NCBI GenBank assembly: GCA_024123915.1
Contig: CP099650.1
Location: 124,001 to 188,000, forward strand
DNA length: 64,000 bases
Reading direction: 5' to 3'
From: Oxalobacteraceae bacterium OTU3CAMAD1
Lineage (GTDB): Bacteria > Pseudomonadota > Gammaproteobacteria > Burkholderiales > Burkholderiaceae_D
Positions 1 through 9,319 of the stretch are shown here, in pieces. The notes under the pieces were generated by a model that was not told where the DNA came from, did no database searches, and saw only the letters and a program-made list of their open reading frames with translations. Positions within the stretch are counted from its first letter, which is position 1. The number at the start of each line of letters is the position of its first letter. The position numbers were made by a program, and so were the translations under genes.

Positions 1-2
1 GC

Positions 3-896
3 ACCATCCTGGGTTTCCACACGCCGTTCCACCGCAAGAACTTCCTCGACACGGTCGACCGTTACCTGGAAACCCGTATCGAGCCGGAAGCGTCGACCAT
101 TTCGTACGGCAACGAGCTGACCCAGGTCGAGGACTATCCGATCTCGATCGCCTGGCCCGACTATCCGGACACGCAGCCTGTGGAACAGTGCCGCACCGAG
201 ATCCGCCAGATCCTGGGCGTGCCGGAAGACCACCTGCTGGCCTTCGGCGTCGACCGCCTCGACTACACCAAGGGCATCCTGGAGCGCTTCCAGGCGGTCG
301 AGAGCATGCTGGAGCGCCATCCGTCGATGATCGGCAAGTTCAGCTTCGTGCAGATCGCCGCGCCGAGCCGCTCGGACCTGGAGGAGTACATGAACTTCGA
401 GCAGCGCGTGCGCAAGCTGGCCGCGCGGGTCAACGACCGTTTCGGCAGCGACGGCTACCTGCCGATCATCCTGAAGATCGAGCACCACGAGCAAGCCGAG
501 CTGCAACGCTACTTCCGCGCCAGCGAGGTCTGCATGGTGACCAGCTTGCACGACGGTATGAATCTGGTGGCCAAGGAATTCATCGCCGCCCGCGACGACG
601 AACGCGGCGCGCTGGTGCTGAGTCAGTTCACCGGCGCCGCCCGCGAGCTGCACGAGGCCTTGATCATCAATCCGTACCACATCGAGCAGGGCGCCGAGGC
701 GCTGTACCGCGGCCTGACGATGCCGCCTGTGGAGCAGCGCGAGCGGATGCGCAGCATGCGCGACCGCGTGCGCCGCTTCAACGTCTACCGTTGGGCCGGC
801 CACATGCTGCTCGACGCCGCCCGTCTGCGCAAACGCGAAAAAGTGATGCAGAAGATCCGTTCCCACAGCCGCGGCAACCTGCGCCGAGTAGGTTAA
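3..896 (+). CDS. otsA: Trehalose-6-phosphate synthase OtsA, C-terminal part (5' end outside window)
   Basis: Joins UDP-glucose and glucose-6-phosphate to trehalose-6-phosphate in the cytoplasm. The frame is open from base 3 of the window, so the gene begins upstream; about 297 residues are seen of a usual 460-480. Family marks: a LGFHTP stretch at the left edge, DRLDYTKGI near the middle (nucleotide-sugar/phosphate binding of GT20 enzymes) and the [12 protein letters not shown] block near the C-terminus. A GTG at 180 would be an internal codon and is not a plausible start. otsB follows after 7 bases, and a GH15 gene overlaps otsB, so all three are probably co-transcribed. Trehalose made here would serve in osmotic and desiccation protection. 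Confidence 0.95.
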   Translation, partial: TILGFHTPFHRKNFLDTVDRYLETRIEPEASTISYGNELTQVEDYPISIAWPDYPDTQPVEQCRTEIRQILGVPEDHLLAFGVDRLDYTKGILERFQAVESMLERHPSMIGKFSFVQIAAPSRSDLEEYMNFEQRVRKLAARVNDRFGSDGYLPIILKIEHHEQAELQRYFRASEVCMVTSLHDGMNLVAKEFIAARDDERGALVLSQFTGAARELHEALIINPYHIEQGAEALYRGLTMPPVEQRERMRSMRDRVRRFNVYRWAGHMLLDAARLRKREKVMQKIRSHSRGNLRRVG

Positions 897-903
897 AGTA
901 AAC

Positions 904-1698
904 ATGATGAAACTCGAACCGACCCCGGCGGACGAAACCACGTCCGCCGACAACCAAACTTTCCTGCTGACCGACTGGCCCGATTGCAGCCTGTTCCTGG
1001 ACTTCGACGGCACCCTGGTCGACCTGGCCGAAACGCCCGACACGGTCGTGGTCGTGCCCGGCCTGGTCGAGGCGCTGGCCACCCTGCGCGACAAGCTGGG
1101 CGGGCGCCTGGCCATTGTCAGCGGCCGCCCGATCGAGCAGATCGACGCCATGCTGGCGCCGCTCAAGCTGCCGGCGGCCGGCGTGCACGGCGCCGAACGG
1201 CGCGCCGCCGACGGCGAGCTGCACTACATCACGGTACTGCCGCTCGACAACGCCAAGTCGCGCCTGCAACCGCTGGTGGCGCAATATCCCGACCTGCTGC
1301 TGGAGGAAAAACGCGGCGCGCTGGCCCTGCACTACCGTCTGGCGCCGGAACTGAAGGCGCTGTGCGAGCAGGCCATGCAGGAAGCGCTCGACGCCAGCCC
1401 CGGCATGGTACTGTTACATGGCAAAATGGTGCTGGAGCTCAAGCCCGGATCGAGCACCAAGGGCAGCGCCCTGGCCGCGTTCATGCAGGAAGCGCCCTTC
1501 AAGGGTCACAAGCCGGTGTTTGCCGGCGACGACACCACCGACGAAGCCGGCATCGCCTACGCCCAGCAAACGGGCGGCATGGGCGTGAAGATCGGCCCCG
1601 GTCCGAGCGCCGCGCTGCGCCGCCTCGCCTCGCCGCAAGAATTGCGCGCGCAGCTGGTGCAAGCGGCCACCACCCTGCCTCATGGAGACAAACAATGA
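904..1698 (+). CDS. otsB: Trehalose-6-phosphate phosphatase OtsB
   Basis: Removes the phosphate from trehalose-6-phosphate to give trehalose. The 264-residue length is normal for the family. HAD motif I is visible as DFDGTLVD at about residues 33-40 (the two aspartates are nucleophile and acid/base), and the late acidic motif as AGDDTTDEAG near residue 203. It starts 7 bases after otsA and its TGA overlaps the ATG of the next gene (ATGA at 1695-1698), so translation is coupled. Two adjacent ATG codons occur at the start; the first was kept. Confidence 0.96.
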   Translation: MMKLEPTPADETTSADNQTFLLTDWPDCSLFLDFDGTLVDLAETPDTVVVVPGLVEALATLRDKLGGRLAIVSGRPIEQIDAMLAPLKLPAAGVHGAERRAADGELHYITVLPLDNAKSRLQPLVAQYPDLLLEEKRGALALHYRLAPELKALCEQAMQEALDASPGMVLLHGKMVLELKPGSSTKGSALAAFMQEAPFKGHKPVFAGDDTTDEAGIAYAQQTGGMGVKIGPGPSAALRRLASPQELRAQLVQAATTLPHGDKQ

Positions 1699-3554
1699 CC
1701 AGCACTGCAACCGATACCAATTCCGCCGCACACACCAACCCCAACGAGGCCGCGCCCGGCAAACCGGTGACGCCCGAGGCGTCGCTGAACTGCGGCGTCA
1801 TCGGCAACTGCTCGTACAACGCGCTGGTCGACCGCAGCGGCAACATCGTCTGGTGCTGCCTGCCGCGCTTCGACGGCGACCCGGTGTTCAACGCCCTGCT
1901 GGACAACTCCGAGAACGGCAGCGTCTGGAGCATCGAGCTGGAAAATTGCGTCAAGACCGAGCAGTTCTACGATCCCAACACCGCCGTGCTGCGCACCCGC
2001 CTGATGGACGCCGACAACCACGGCATCGAAATCACCGACTTCGCGCCGCGCTTCACCAGCCGCGACCGCATGTTCCGGCCGCTGATGCTGATCCGCCGCA
2101 TCCGCATCCTCAACAGCGCCGTGCGCATCCGCGTGCGGCTGCGTCCGCGCTTCGACTGGGGCCGCGAGGCGCCCGAGATCACGCGCGGCAGCCACCACAT
2201 CCGCTACGTCGGCTCGGACCAGACCTTGCGCCTGAACACCGACGCCTCGCTCAGCCACCTGCTGTCGGAGACCTGGTTCCTGGCCAACAGCTCGCTGAAC
2301 TTCATGCTGGGACCGGATGAGACGCTCAACGACGGCATCGAGGACGTCTGCCGCCGCTTCGAGAAGGAAACCATCAACTACTGGCGTAACTGGAGCCGCC
2401 GCCTGGCGCTGCCGTACGAGTGGCAGGACGTGGTGATCCGCGCGGCCATCACCTTGAAAATGTCGCTGTACGAGGACACCGGCGCCATCATCGCCGCCAT
2501 GACCACCAGTATTCCGGAGGCGCCCGGCAGCGCGCGCAACTGGGACTACCGCTTCTGCTGGCTGCGCGACGCCTTCTTCGTGGTGCGCGCGCTTAACAGC
2601 ATTTCCGAGGTCGGCACGATGGAGGAGTACCTGCGCTGGCTGAGCAATATTGTCGCCAGCTCCAAGGGCGGCCATATCCAGCCGCTGTACGGCATCGGGC
2701 TGGAGGAATTCCTGCCCGAGTCGACGGTGGATCATTTGCCTGGCTATCGCGGGCACCAGCCGGTGCGGGTCGGCAACCAGGCGCAGGAACACTTCCAGCA
2801 TGACGTCTACGGTAACGTGGTGCTGGGGGCGGCGCAGGCCTTCCTCGACCACCGTTTGCTGAACCGCGCCGGCGTGGCCGAGTTCGCGCATCTGGAGGCG
2901 GTCGGCGAGCAAGCCTTCCGCGTCCACGACCAGCCGGACGCCGGCATGTGGGAATTGCGCACCCGGGCCCGGGTGCACACTTCGTCGATGCTGATGAGCT
3001 GGGCGGCATGCGACCGTCTGGCCAAGATCGCCAACGTGCTGGAATTGCCGGAGCGTGCCGCGCACTGGCAGGCGCGCGCCGACAAGATCCGCGAACCGCT
3101 GCTGCGCGATTCGTGGAGCGAGAAGCGCCAGGCGTTCTGCGAAAGCCTGGGCGGCGAGGATCTGGACGCCAGCGTGCTGCTGATGGCCGAGGTGAACTTC
3201 ATCGATCCGAAGGACCCGCGCTTCGTCAAGACGGTGGAGGCGCTGGAGAAGTCGCTGTGCGACGGCCCGTACATGCGCCGCTACGAGGCGCCGGACGATT
3301 TCGGCAAGCCGGAGACGGCGTTCAACATCTGCACGTTCTGGCGCATCGACGCGCTGGCGCGGATCGGCCGCAAGGACGAGGCGCGCGAGATCTTCGAGAC
3401 CATGCTGAAGGCGAGGAATCATCTGGGGCTGCTGTCCGAAGACACGCACCCGGTCACAGGCGAAATGTGGGGCAATTTCCCGCAGACGTATTCGATGGTG
3501 GGCCTGATCAACTGCGCGATGCGCCTGTCGGCACCGTGGGACAGCGTGGTGTAA
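1695..3554 (+). CDS. Glycoside hydrolase family 15 protein (glucoamylase/trehalase-like)
   Basis: 619-residue protein of the bacterial GH15 type. It opens with a CGVIGNCSYNALVD block (the N-terminal beta-sandwich domain usual in this subgroup) and carries an (alpha/alpha)6 catalytic domain from about residue 225. The catalytic-site signatures are visible: YGIGLEEFLPE followed by VRVGNQAQEHFQHD (general-acid region) and LLSEDTHPVTGEMWGNFPQ (general-base region). GH15 covers glucoamylase, glucodextranase and, in some bacteria, trehalase. Sitting in the otsAB operon with an ATGA overlap, it is either a trehalase balancing the pool or a maltodextrin glucoamylase feeding glucose; sequence alone does not decide. 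No signal peptide is seen, so it is cytoplasmic. Confidence 0.9.
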   Translation: MTSTATDTNSAAHTNPNEAAPGKPVTPEASLNCGVIGNCSYNALVDRSGNIVWCCLPRFDGDPVFNALLDNSENGSVWSIELENCVKTEQFYDPNTAVLRTRLMDADNHGIEITDFAPRFTSRDRMFRPLMLIRRIRILNSAVRIRVRLRPRFDWGREAPEITRGSHHIRYVGSDQTLRLNTDASLSHLLSETWFLANSSLNFMLGPDETLNDGIEDVCRRFEKETINYWRNWSRRLALPYEWQDVVIRAAITLKMSLYEDTGAIIAAMTTSIPEAPGSARNWDYRFCWLRDAFFVVRALNSISEVGTMEEYLRWLSNIVASSKGGHIQPLYGIGLEEFLPESTVDHLPGYRGHQPVRVGNQAQEHFQHDVYGNVVLGAAQAFLDHRLLNRAGVAEFAHLEAVGEQAFRVHDQPDAGMWELRTRARVHTSSMLMSWAACDRLAKIANVLELPERAAHWQARADKIREPLLRDSWSEKRQAFCESLGGEDLDASVLLMAEVNFIDPKDPRFVKTVEALEKSLCDGPYMRRYEAPDDFGKPETAFNICTFWRIDALARIGRKDEAREIFETMLKARNHLGLLSEDTHPVTGEMWGNFPQTYSMVGLINCAMRLSAPWDSVV

Positions 3555-3597
3555 GCGGAAGCGTGCGGCGCACCGCCGCACATGCGTAACCTCGGAA

Positions 3598-3697
3598 ACA
3601 CGTAGGGCGGATTAGCGCAGCGTAATCGGCCATGGTTGCGCCGCCGACGGCTCGTCGATGGCCGATTACGGCGTTCCGCCTAATCCGCCCTACGTGT
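3598..3697. repeat. Dispersed 100-bp palindromic element, copy 1
   Basis: Near-perfect inverted repeat: the left arm begins ACACGTAGGGCGGATTAG and ends TCGGCCAT; the right arm mirrors it and ends CCGCCCTACGTGT. Arms differ in a short inner stretch (GCGCAGC against GGCGGAACGCC). It fills the gap between the convergent ends of the GH15 gene and the histidine kinase. The same element recurs near 19.3, 27.9, 36.0 and 44.0 kb. Confidence 0.9.
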
Positions 3698-3723
3698 CTC
3701 CGGAATGGCGCATCCGACCTCGA

Positions 3724-5682
3724 TCACGGTGTTTTGCGCAAGCTGCCCAGCACCACCTCGATCGCATCGAAATCCACCGGCTTGGTCAAATGTTCGACAA
3801 AGCCGGCTTCCCTGGACATCGTGCGGTCGTTCTCGGCGCCCCACCCGGTCAGCGCAATCAGCGCCATGCTATCGAGCGCGGGATTCTTGCGCAGCGCCTG
3901 CGCCAGCTCGTAGCCGTTCAAATTCGGCATGCCGATGTCGATCAACCCGACCTCCGGTATCCAATCCTCCACCACCTCCAGCGCCTCGATGCCGTCGTTG
4001 GCGACGCGAATGCTGTGCCCCTTGAACTCCAGCAAACTCGCCAGGGTTTGCGCCGCGTCGGCGTTGTCGTCCACCACCAGTATCCTCAACATATCGGTGC
4101 GCAGCGGCGCCGCCAGGTGATCGGCCGCCGCATGCTCCGTCTCCACCGCCACGCTCAACGGCAAACGAATCGTGAACGTGGTGCCACCGCTATGCGTCCC
4201 GCCGCTGGCGACGCTGATACTACCGTCATGCATCTCCAGCAGCCGCTTGACCAGCGACAGGCCTATCCCCAGGCCGCCGTGCGACAGATCCATATTCCTG
4301 CCAACCTGGTTGAACATATCGAAAATGAACGGCTGCGACGCCTCCGGGATACCGACGCCGTTGTCCTCGACCGAGATGACGATCTGCCCGCCCTCCCGCG
4401 CCGCGCTCAAATCGATGCGGCCGCCGGGCGGCGTGTACTTGGCCGCGTTATTAAGCAGATTGCCCAGCACCTGCACCATGCGGGTCGGGTCGACCAGCAC
4501 CTCGATGTCCTCGTCGGGCATGGCGACATACAGGCGATGGCGGGCGTTCTCGATCATCGGCGCGTTGGCCTCCACCGCCGACGCGACGATGCTTTGCAGG
4601 GACACGCGTTCCTTCTTCAGATCGATCTTGCCGCCGTTGATGCGGGCGATATCCAGAAGGTCGTCGACCAGCCGCACCATGTGCGTGACCTGCCGGTCCA
4701 TCATGTCGCGCATGCGCTCGACCATCTGCGGATTGCCGCCGCTTAGCTTGAGGATATCGAGCCCGCTGCGGATCGGCGCCAGCGGATTGCGCAACTCGTG
4801 CGCGAGCACCGCCAGGAACTCGGTCTTGCGCCGGTCCACCTCGGACAGGTCGGCCGCCAGCCGGCGCAGGCGCGCCTCGTTCTCCTTGCGCACGCTGACG
4901 TCGGTGAACAGCAGCGCCACCTTGCGGCTGTCGGCGCCGCCGACGCGGCTGGCGTAGCCTTCGAACCAGCGCCCGCTCGACTGCGCCTGGTTCTCGAAGC
5001 GCACCGGTTGCCCGGTCAGCGCCACTTGCGCATAGGTGTCGATCCAGTACGATCCGATATGCGGGACCACCTCCTTGATGGTCTTGCCGACGACATCGCC
5101 CAGGCCGTAGATCGCGATGCCCGCAGGGTTCATCTCCAGCACCTTGTAATCGACCGCCTCGCCGGCGTCGTCGAAGATCACGTCGATCACGCAAAAGCCC
5201 TGGTCCATCGAATCGAACAGGTTGCGGTAGCGCTCCTCGCTGCTGCGCACCTGCTGGTACAACTGGCGCAGATGGTCATCGTCGGCGCGCTCGCGGGTCA
5301 GCTTCTCGTTCAGCAGCGCCAGTTCGGCATCGACCGCGCGATTGACCACTCCGCGCACCTTTTTGCCCACATAAATGAAAAAGATGCCGACCACCACAAA
5401 CAGCGCCAATGAAATCTGGTCGCGCATGCTGCCGACATAGAAGGTGCCAAGCGGAAGAAAAATCGAGCAGCCGTAAAGGAAGCCGGTGAGCAGCACGATC
5501 GCCGCCGGACCGCTGCCCAGCACGGCCGCAGCCAGCGCCACCAGCGGAATGAACAGCAGAAAGGGAACACGGTTGCCGACGAAGACGGAGACGCCAATCT
5601 GCAACATCAACGCAAACAGTGACAAGCCCACGCCTACGACATAGCGCAGGGCCGGCGAAAGTTTTTTTGCGGAAAGCAGCAT
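3724..5682 (-). CDS. Membrane-bound hybrid sensor histidine kinase with receiver domain
   Basis: 652 residues. Four or so hydrophobic segments occupy residues 10-105, followed by a short coiled linker, a PAS domain (about 155-265), a HisKA domain with the phospho-accepting histidine in AHELRNPLAP (about residue 295), an HATPase domain with the N box (NLLNNAAKYTPPGG) and G boxes (DNGVGI, GGLGIGLSLV), and a C-terminal receiver domain opening RILVVDDNAD with the phospho-accepting aspartate in LIDIGMPNLNG (about residue 580). No separate response regulator lies beside it, so it probably passes phosphate to a distant partner or acts through its own receiver. The sensed signal is unknown. The gene is alone between a repeat element and the AsmA-like gene. 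Confidence 0.93.
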   Translation of the reverse strand: MLLSAKKLSPALRYVVGVGLSLFALMLQIGVSVFVGNRVPFLLFIPLVALAAAVLGSGPAAIVLLTGFLYGCSIFLPLGTFYVGSMRDQISLALFVVVGIFFIYVGKKVRGVVNRAVDAELALLNEKLTRERADDDHLRQLYQQVRSSEERYRNLFDSMDQGFCVIDVIFDDAGEAVDYKVLEMNPAGIAIYGLGDVVGKTIKEVVPHIGSYWIDTYAQVALTGQPVRFENQAQSSGRWFEGYASRVGGADSRKVALLFTDVSVRKENEARLRRLAADLSEVDRRKTEFLAVLAHELRNPLAPIRSGLDILKLSGGNPQMVERMRDMMDRQVTHMVRLVDDLLDIARINGGKIDLKKERVSLQSIVASAVEANAPMIENARHRLYVAMPDEDIEVLVDPTRMVQVLGNLLNNAAKYTPPGGRIDLSAAREGGQIVISVEDNGVGIPEASQPFIFDMFNQVGRNMDLSHGGLGIGLSLVKRLLEMHDGSISVASGGTHSGGTTFTIRLPLSVAVETEHAAADHLAAPLRTDMLRILVVDDNADAAQTLASLLEFKGHSIRVANDGIEALEVVEDWIPEVGLIDIGMPNLNGYELAQALRKNPALDSMALIALTGWGAENDRTMSREAGFVEHLTKPVDFDAIEVVLGSLRKTP

Positions 5683-5804
5683 TGGAAGTCCTTGGTTTTC
5701 CTAATCATACCAAGCGACAACCTCAACCAGCAAACCGGGCTGGACGATTACGGCCATCCCGCAAGCCTACATGCCCTCTTCTTGCGCCCGCGCAAACTTC
5801 GCAA

Positions 5805-7919
5805 TCACTTTTCCTGTTTTTTTACCGGCTCGGGCTTGGAGCCAAACCGTACCTGCGTCGCCTGCTTGAGCGCGGCGGCGCAATCGACCGCTTCCACATT
5901 GCCGGGATTGATCAGCGGCACCACCGCCGCCAGCGGGTTGATGATGCCCAGCGCCACCGCCGCGCCGGCCTTGAGCGCCAGCGGCCCCTTGGCCACGCCG
6001 ACGTCCGGATTGGCGAAGGTGCCCCGGGCGTACAGCGGCGTGCGCAGCGAAATGATGCGCACGCCCTTGGTTTTCGGCTTGACGTCCAGGTTCAGGCGCT
6101 CGTTGGCCAGGTCGATGCTGCCGGTGACGTCAATGACGGCTTCGTCGGTGTCGACGACGAAGCGCCGGGTTTGCGCCTGCCCCTTCTCGACGACGAAATC
6201 GCTGGCCACGCAGTTCAGCTGCACCTGCTTGTCGCCGAACAGTTTGACGAAGACGGCGTTGGCGATGTTCAGTCCGGCCGCCTCCAGCACGAACTTGCTG
6301 ACCGAGCCTTCGCTGACGGTCGCGCCCAGTTCGCCGCTGGCGGTCGCCAGCATCGCCGATACCGAGTTGCCGGTGCCGGCCAGCGCGGCGTCGCCGTTGA
6401 CCTCGCCCACGCTCGCCTGCATCGCCTGCAGTTTAGGGAACAGCTGACGGATCTTCAGATGGCGCGCGGCCATCTTGATCTGCGCCTGGATGGGATTCTT
6501 GCCGCCGTCGAGCGTGATGTTGGAGGTGACGGCGCCGCCAGCCATGCCGAAGTTCAGCGGCGTCAGGGTCAGCACCTTGTTCTTCATGCGGATATGGGTT
6601 TCGACATTCTCCAGCGGGATATCGTGCGTGCGCACCAGCTTCTTGCCGGTGAATTTGACGTCGGCGTCGAGCGCATCCCACTTGGCGGTGTTGAATTGTT
6701 CGACCGGCAGCGCCTTGCCCGCCGGCTGATTGGGCTTCTTGTCGCGCGCCGCCTTGTCGGCATTGCTCTCGGCGCCGATGGTCGGTCCCAGGTCCGCCAG
6801 CCGCAGCTGGTTGGAGGTCAGGGTGCCGGTCAGCAGCGGACGCGGCTTGCGCGGGCTGTAGCTCAAGGTGCCGTGCAGGTCGCTGCCGCCGACGGTGCCG
6901 GTGAAGTTGCGGTAGGTCCAGTTCCACACCGCGCCATCCTTCTTGCCGCCCAGCCGGCCGGTGGTGGCGTAGGGCGGCGTCTCCGGCAGCAGCACGCCGG
7001 TCAGCGGATACAGGTCGGCCATGCTGGCGCCGGCCAGCGACAGTTTCAGATCGATGCCGGACAGCGAGCGCGGATCGGTCAACGTGCCCTCGATGGCGAT
7101 CTTGTTCTTGCCCGCCATGGCGTTGGCCTGCACCGGGAAGGTGTTGTGTTCGTCCTGCAGCGACAGCACCGCGCCGGTCTTGCCGCCGCCGGTGACCGGC
7201 GCGCCGTGATACGTCCCGCCCAGTTCGAAGCGCAACCCGTAGTTGTTGGCGGTGCGGTTGCCGACGGCCTGCCCGGTCGCCTTGCCGCCCGGCCGGTCGG
7301 CCGGTTTTTCATTTGCTTTGTCGTCGGCCAGGGCATCGGCGTCGTCCGCATTGATCGTGGTCGCCTTGGCGCGCAGGTCCAGTTTGATACCGTCGTCCAG
7401 GTAGCGCAGGCTGCCTTCGCGGAACGCCAGGCGCCGGATATCAACCTCCCACTCCGACGGGCCGTTGTCCTTGAAAGTCCAGGTATTGCTGCCGTCGGCG
7501 CGGCGCTGCGCCGCCACCTCCAGCTTGTCCAGTTCCAGGTTGGTGATCACCACCTCCTTGTGCAGCAGCGGCAGCGTATGCATGGCGACGACGATATTGC
7601 CCACGCTGGCCAGGCGCGGGCCGGTGGTGGTCCACGAAGGATTGACGACATATACATCGTTGGCGCTGATTTCAGGGCGCGGCACGTAGCGGCGCCACCC
7701 CTGTTCGGCCGGGTCGCCCTGGCGGAAGCGCACGTCCAGGTCGCCCTTGATGGCGAACTCCCGCCCGATGGTCTGCGACACCTTGTCGTTGATGTAGGGA
7801 CGGGCGCGGTTCCAGTCGAACGTCAGCACGAAGATGACGAGTGCCACCAGCAGCACCAGCAGTGCGGCAAGGAAATAGTAAAGAATGGTGAGGGGGCGCG
7901 ATCTTCTCATGCGGTTCAT
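5805..7919 (-). CDS. AsmA family protein
   Basis: 704 residues. One N-terminal transmembrane helix (about residues 10-32) is followed by a long periplasmic beta-rich region with the AsmA pattern, including an early GREFAIKGDLDVRF stretch and a C-terminal part rich in IDLANERLNLDVKPKTKG-type repeats. AsmA-like proteins span the periplasm and are linked to lipid transport or outer-membrane assembly. Related proteins are TamB and YhdP. It lies 12 bases downstream of the GT2 gene on the same strand, so it may be the last gene of that cluster. That would fit a product destined for the envelope, but the link is inference. Confidence 0.9.
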   Translation of the reverse strand: MNRMRRSRPLTILYYFLAALLVLLVALVIFVLTFDWNRARPYINDKVSQTIGREFAIKGDLDVRFRQGDPAEQGWRRYVPRPEISANDVYVVNPSWTTTGPRLASVGNIVVAMHTLPLLHKEVVITNLELDKLEVAAQRRADGSNTWTFKDNGPSEWEVDIRRLAFREGSLRYLDDGIKLDLRAKATTINADDADALADDKANEKPADRPGGKATGQAVGNRTANNYGLRFELGGTYHGAPVTGGGKTGAVLSLQDEHNTFPVQANAMAGKNKIAIEGTLTDPRSLSGIDLKLSLAGASMADLYPLTGVLLPETPPYATTGRLGGKKDGAVWNWTYRNFTGTVGGSDLHGTLSYSPRKPRPLLTGTLTSNQLRLADLGPTIGAESNADKAARDKKPNQPAGKALPVEQFNTAKWDALDADVKFTGKKLVRTHDIPLENVETHIRMKNKVLTLTPLNFGMAGGAVTSNITLDGGKNPIQAQIKMAARHLKIRQLFPKLQAMQASVGEVNGDAALAGTGNSVSAMLATASGELGATVSEGSVSKFVLEAAGLNIANAVFVKLFGDKQVQLNCVASDFVVEKGQAQTRRFVVDTDEAVIDVTGSIDLANERLNLDVKPKTKGVRIISLRTPLYARGTFANPDVGVAKGPLALKAGAAVALGIINPLAAVVPLINPGNVEAVDCAAALKQATQVRFGSKPEPVKKQEK

Positions 7920-7931
7920 GCTACGCCTCGA

Positions 7932-8681
7932 TCAAGCTGCGTTATGTGAACTACTCAACAAAACGGGCAAATCCGCCGGCAGGGCGGCGCGGGCGCTGGC
8001 CGCATAATGCAGCAAGGTGTCGCCGAAGCCGCCGCTCGCCTTCGGATCGCGGCGGGCGCTGGTCACCACGCGCGGCGCCGAGCTCCAGGCGAAGCGTGCG
8101 CCGCAGCGCTCCAACGCCGACACCAGCGCCACGTCTTCGCCGCAGGCCAGCGCCTCGAAGCCGCCGGCGCGCAGATAGGCGGCCGCCGACACGCCAAGAT
8201 TGGCGCCGTGGATGTGACGGTGGCCGTCGGCGTCGGTGTAACCGAGGTGGAAGTGCCGGCGCAACGCCTCGGCGTCGTCCAGGTGCGGCGACCAGTCGTC
8301 GACCGCGATGGTGCCGCAGACCACATCGACGTCCAGCCCCAGTTGCACCGCCAGCCACGCCGGCGAGACGCGCGTGTCGGCGTCGGTGAAGGCCAGCCAG
8401 CGGGCGCCGAGCGCCAATAGACACGCGGCGCCGGCCGCGCGCGCCGCGCCGACGTTGCGCGATGCGACCAAGAGGCCGCCCACCACGCAGCAACCCTGCA
8501 CGCTATGGCGCGCATGGCGCTCGACGATCACGCGCGAGCCGTCGCTGCAGCTGTCGAGCACCACCATGACATGCACCGGCTCGCCGCACAGTGCGGCATC
8601 GCCGGCGGCGACGCGGATCGCCGCCAGGCACTGTTCCAGTTCGCCTTCCTCGTTGTGGGCCGGGATGATCACGCCGATCAT
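7932..8681 (-). CDS. Family 2 glycosyltransferase
   Basis: 249 residues with the GT-A fold pattern: IIPAHNEEGELEQCL at residues 5-19, a VVLDSCSDGS block near residue 42, and the metal-binding DXD motif in AFTDADTRV near residue 98. No C-terminal membrane helices are obvious, so it is probably soluble or peripheral. Its ATG overlaps the stop of the methyltransferase gene by one base (TGATG at 8679-8683), so the two are translationally coupled. It is part of the four-gene cluster running from 11180 down to 7932. The sugar donor and acceptor cannot be read from the sequence. Confidence 0.9.
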   Translation of the reverse strand: MIGVIIPAHNEEGELEQCLAAIRVAAGDAALCGEPVHVMVVLDSCSDGSRVIVERHARHSVQGCCVVGGLLVASRNVGAARAAGAACLLALGARWLAFTDADTRVSPAWLAVQLGLDVDVVCGTIAVDDWSPHLDDAEALRRHFHLGYTDADGHRHIHGANLGVSAAAYLRAGGFEALACGEDVALVSALERCGARFAWSSAPRVVTSARRDPKASGGFGDTLLHYAASARAALPADLPVLLSSSHNAA

Positions 8682-9319
8682 CAGGCCAGTCCCTCCTGCT
8701 GCGCCACCGAATCGGCGCTGCCGGACCAGACGTCGAGCAGGAAGTCGTCCTCGCTGTGGCGCAGCAGGCGATGCAGCCCCGGCGTCGCGTCGAACACGGT
8801 GTGCACGCTGTCGGTGTTAAGCCGGCGGTCGGCGAACGGCCGACGCCAGTGGCACATGACCAGGGTGCCGCCTTCGGCCAGGCCGTCGACGCAGCACTGG
8901 CGCAGCCGCAGCAAGGCCTGTTCGTCGAGGTAGTAGGCCATCTCGCTGATGACGATCAGGTCGAACACCGCCTCGACCGGCCAATCCTGCGGCATATGCT
9001 GCTGGCGGATCGTCACGCGCGCGGCGTCGCTGGGCGCCTCGCGCAGCATGCGCCGGCGCGTCAGCACCACCGCCTCGGCCGACAGGTCGCTCGCCAGCAG
9101 ACGCTCGGCGCGATGGGCCAGCGCCGCCGTCAACTCGCCGTTGCCGCACGCCGGCTCGAACGCGCTGCGATAGCGCTGGCGCGGCAGGCACGCCAGCAGG
9201 ATGTCGCGCTTGCGCTGCTCGTACCAGCGCTGGCGCACTTTCCACGGATCGGCGTCCTGCTGGTACAGCTGCTGGAAGTGCGCGAGCGGATCGAAGTCGG
9301 AAGGGAGTGAGGTCGTCAT
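8681..9319 (-). CDS. NodS-like SAM-dependent methyltransferase
   Basis: 212 residues. A class I methyltransferase fold is indicated by the SAM-binding motif FEPACGNGELTAAL near residue 50, an acidic strand end (LLASDLSAEAV) and a VFDLIVISEMAYYL block. The start with QQDADPWKVRQRWYEQRK resembles the NodS/nodulation methyltransferase family, which N-methylates a deacetylated chito-oligosaccharide in rhizobia. The ATG at 9319 is preferred over longer in-frame extensions because it overlaps the PIG-L stop by four bases and begins the recognisable domain. It sits between a deacetylase and a glycosyltransferase, so a methylated amino-sugar or similar amine is a reasonable but unproved substrate. 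Confidence 0.88.
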   Translation of the reverse strand: MTTSLPSDFDPLAHFQQLYQQDADPWKVRQRWYEQRKRDILLACLPRQRYRSAFEPACGNGELTAALAHRAERLLASDLSAEAVVLTRRRMLREAPSDAARVTIRQQHMPQDWPVEAVFDLIVISEMAYYLDEQALLRLRQCCVDGLAEGGTLVMCHWRRPFADRRLNTDSVHTVFDATPGLHRLLRHSEDDFLLDVWSGSADSVAQQEGLA

